Origin: Glandiceps talaboti | Lineage: Eukaryota > Hemichordata > Enteropneusta > Spengelidae | Assembly: GCF_964340395.1 (NCBI RefSeq) | Contig: NC_135551.1 | Span: 14,576,003 to 14,586,002 of the forward strand | Length of the DNA stretch: 10,000 nucleotides | Direction: 5' to 3' | In this document: positions 7,955 through 10,000 of the stretch, piece by piece | How positions within the stretch are numbered: position 1 is the stretch's first letter | Layout: the number at the start of each line of letters is the position of its first letter | The notes under the pieces: model-generated | Seen by the model: only the letters and a program-made list of their open reading frames with translations | Database searches by the model: none | What the model was told of the DNA's origin: nothing | Program-made: the position numbers and the translations under genes

Positions 7955-9671
7955 GACAGTGATACGGATAGAGAGAAACAGACATTGGTAGAGACATACA
8001 CAGAGCGCGAGACCTCACTGAACTGAAGTGAGACAAACAATGCGGTAACCACAGTTTCCTTGTCATATTGTAAATGCATTATTAGGTAGTGTCAGTAGAC
8101 CACACTCATTTAATCTAGATACACTTTATTAATGAATAAGCCTGATACTTCTTAATCTTGCTATCTTTAAGCTTCCCCAATCGCCAAACGGTAACGGCCG
8201 CTATGACCACATCAAACAGTATATTTTTTTGTCTGCACTACTGTCCAGGTAAATTAAATACACGTGAATTCAATACAAATGGGATAATTTATATACCACA
8301 CATACAGTCAACCAAAGTCAACCAAAGTGAGATTTTGACGATTTTCAGGGTTGATTGGTCGACGACACCACGGTTGTGGACACTTGAAGTCTTGATACTT
8401 GACGATTCATGGCGTGCTGGTGTGCTGCAAAACTACTCAACCCGATAATGTAACTTAGATTTAGGATTCAAGTAGTTTTAGTATCCTGAATTGTATCAAG
8501 ATGCTTTCTCCTTTGGCATTAAATTTTAATCAACGGAACTTCAAACCTTGACAAAGTGTGAATTTATCCAGTGTGTTCCAACTTACGATTCTGTGTACCT
8601 CGAGATGCAAAGTTGAGTGTTTCCCCCTTCCAAGAGGTATATCCCCCGGCAATCCAGTACTTTTACAACAGTAGGTTTCAAATGTAGTTATTGATGACAT
8701 TTCTGAGATCACTATTTCAAACTGATTAAACATACGTTTGTTTCTTTAATGAAATTCCATCTGGCTTTTACGAAAGACTTCAGATACATGTAGTTTGCAC
8801 TGTGTTCTGTGTAACCTTTTAATACCATATATAATCCCAAACTATTGACTGATTGATCAAATTTATTTGATTGTTTGACTGATTGGCTGTGGACGGTTAC
8901 TGATTACTTTGCCTGTCTTAGACTGTATACAGCTACCCTAACACATATTTTGTAATACGTATACAAGTAACATAATGGTATGGTTCGATTACGAATGGCA
9001 ACCTCGGTCGCCCAACTGTCTGAGAAAGTGACATTCTACAGATACGTACCCCTTCAAAACAATCAATTGTGAACGTGAACTATTATTTAAAGAGGCCATA
9101 TAAAACTGTTCTCATCAAATGATGGAATGTAATACTTGTCTCTGTACTTGCAACATGCTGTGCCAAGTGTTATTAATCCAATTCAGTTGTTTGTAACAGG
9201 TTCATTCGACAATGTATCGATATATCGGCGGTTGTATGTTGTACTGGGTAACCTTTGAAGATTAGTTGATCTAAAATTTTCCTCGCCACTAAACGATGTC
9301 TGAGGGTCATCGTATCATACATAATCGTGAATTATTCTGACGCAAACAGCTAGAAACATTATTTTGTTTACTTTTGGGGTTTTTCGTCTGTCATTTAATT
9401 GTTTTGCGAATTTGTCTATTTTGATGTGTACAAACGTGACCGATGGTACCAACAGAAACAATTATGAGTGCTGTGTAAACATTCATATTTAAATGTCACT
9501 TACTGTTTGTGTTTACATTTGACAGAATATCATTGCTATGGATGTGATCTAAATCTCTCAAGTGTTATAGACATAGTATCTGGTATGTAGACAGCAAATA
9601 TTGTATAATCATGATATGGTTGACTATGCACGGATTATGTGTCACATTTTGTTTTAATTGTGATTGGAGGT
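7955..9671. other. No gene supported; minor repeats
   Basis: AT-rich sequence with no convincing coding segment on either strand. Small repeats are present: a 10-bp unit AGTCAACCAA in 2.3 copies (8306-8328) and TTGACTGATTG twice, 30 bp apart (8845-8855 and 8875-8885). Several frames shorter than 100 codons occur but show no domain, signal peptide or splice logic. Confidence 0.5.
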
Positions 9672-9760
9672 TATAAAATGCAGTGCTGGGTTTAAAATAC
9701 ATTAACTCTGCTATTGGAGTAAAGTAAGACGGTCTAAGGTATAAGGAATCCCCTGTAAGT
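9672..9760 (+). promoter_or_regulatory. Weak candidate promoter and first exon of a gene to the right
   Basis: TATAAAA at 9672-9678 is followed at 9755-9760 by CCT/GTAAGT, a strong donor sequence. The TATA-to-donor distance (83 nt) is close to that proposed for gene B (85 nt). No clear initiator is seen at the expected place near 9703. The rest of the window, 9761-10000, shows nothing further. Confidence 0.2.
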
Positions 9761-10000
9761 ACACGTAGTTTGCTATTTTGAATCTTAACATCATCCGCCT
9801 ATTCGGATTTAGCTCATGTTGGCCAAACGTAGATACTTAGCCTATGTAATCGATTTCCGCACCCAAGACGAGGGATAGAAGTTTATTTTTGCCTTTTTTC
9901 ATTCCTTTCCAGAACCTAATTCTAAACAACCGACTTATTCCACAAATTAGTTTCACCCCTGTCCCGAATTATTTGATAGCGATAAAGCCAGATATATTCT

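Noticed and set aside
8980-9072. 30-codon frame including MATSVAQLSEKVTFYRYVPL
   Set aside because: Too short, no splice sites or domain, expected by chance in this length of sequence.
9119-9196. 25-codon cysteine-rich frame starting MMECNTCLC
   Set aside because: Short, no signal peptide, cysteines come from TGT/TGC in AT-rich context; no supporting features.
9503-9548. Acceptor-like TTTACATTTGACAG followed 12 nt later by an ATG, like the C1q gene starts
   Set aside because: The ATG frame stops after four codons and encodes no signal peptide.

Overview
The window looks like AT-rich invertebrate nuclear DNA, most likely from a lophotrochozoan (mollusc, brachiopod or annelid). The genes are spliced, with an AG acceptor just before each start codon and AATAAA poly(A) signals. 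Long microsatellites, a decayed tRNA-derived SINE and a small inverted-repeat element fill the gaps, and the two clear genes encode secreted collagen/C1q-domain proteins of a class that is expanded in these phyla. The exact species cannot be read from the sequence.

The core is a tandem pair of paralogous genes on the + strand. Gene A (CDS 585-1451, 288 aa) and gene B (CDS 5249-6511, 420 aa) share one plan: signal peptide, acidic propeptide-like segment, Lys-rich Gly-X-Y collagen stalk, Cys-Asn-Cys hinge and C-terminal C1q domain. In both, the whole protein is in one exon whose splice acceptor lies exactly 10 nt upstream of the ATG. This implies a non-coding first exon and a common origin by tandem duplication. 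Gene B has gained eight 15-residue Asp-rich repeats between its signal peptide and a Lys-Arg site. A TATA box, initiator and donor site that fit its first exon lie at 4724-4810.

Layout: 1-574 is upstream sequence or intron of gene A. Gene A is followed by its 3' UTR and a poly(A) site (signal at 1881). A compound microsatellite lies at 2104-2314, a SINE-like element near 2382-2621 and an (AATT)n tract at 2751. A direct and inverted repeat element occupies 3417-3744. Then come gene B's promoter and first intron, the gene B CDS, and a 3' UTR ending near 7390.

At 7648-7803 a 51-codon open segment without its own ATG begins right after an acceptor-like AG. It ends in TAA and is followed within about 50 nt by two AATAAA signals, so it looks like the last exon of an unidentified gene or a transposon fragment. 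From 7955 to the end no gene is supported. One TATA-plus-donor arrangement at 9672-9760 could be the start of a further gene beyond the right edge.

From family knowledge, the two main products are expected to be secreted, to trimerise through both collagen helix and C1q head, and to form larger disulfide-linked oligomers. Plausible roles are recognition lectins of innate immunity or extracellular/biomineral matrix proteins. The sequence does not decide between them.
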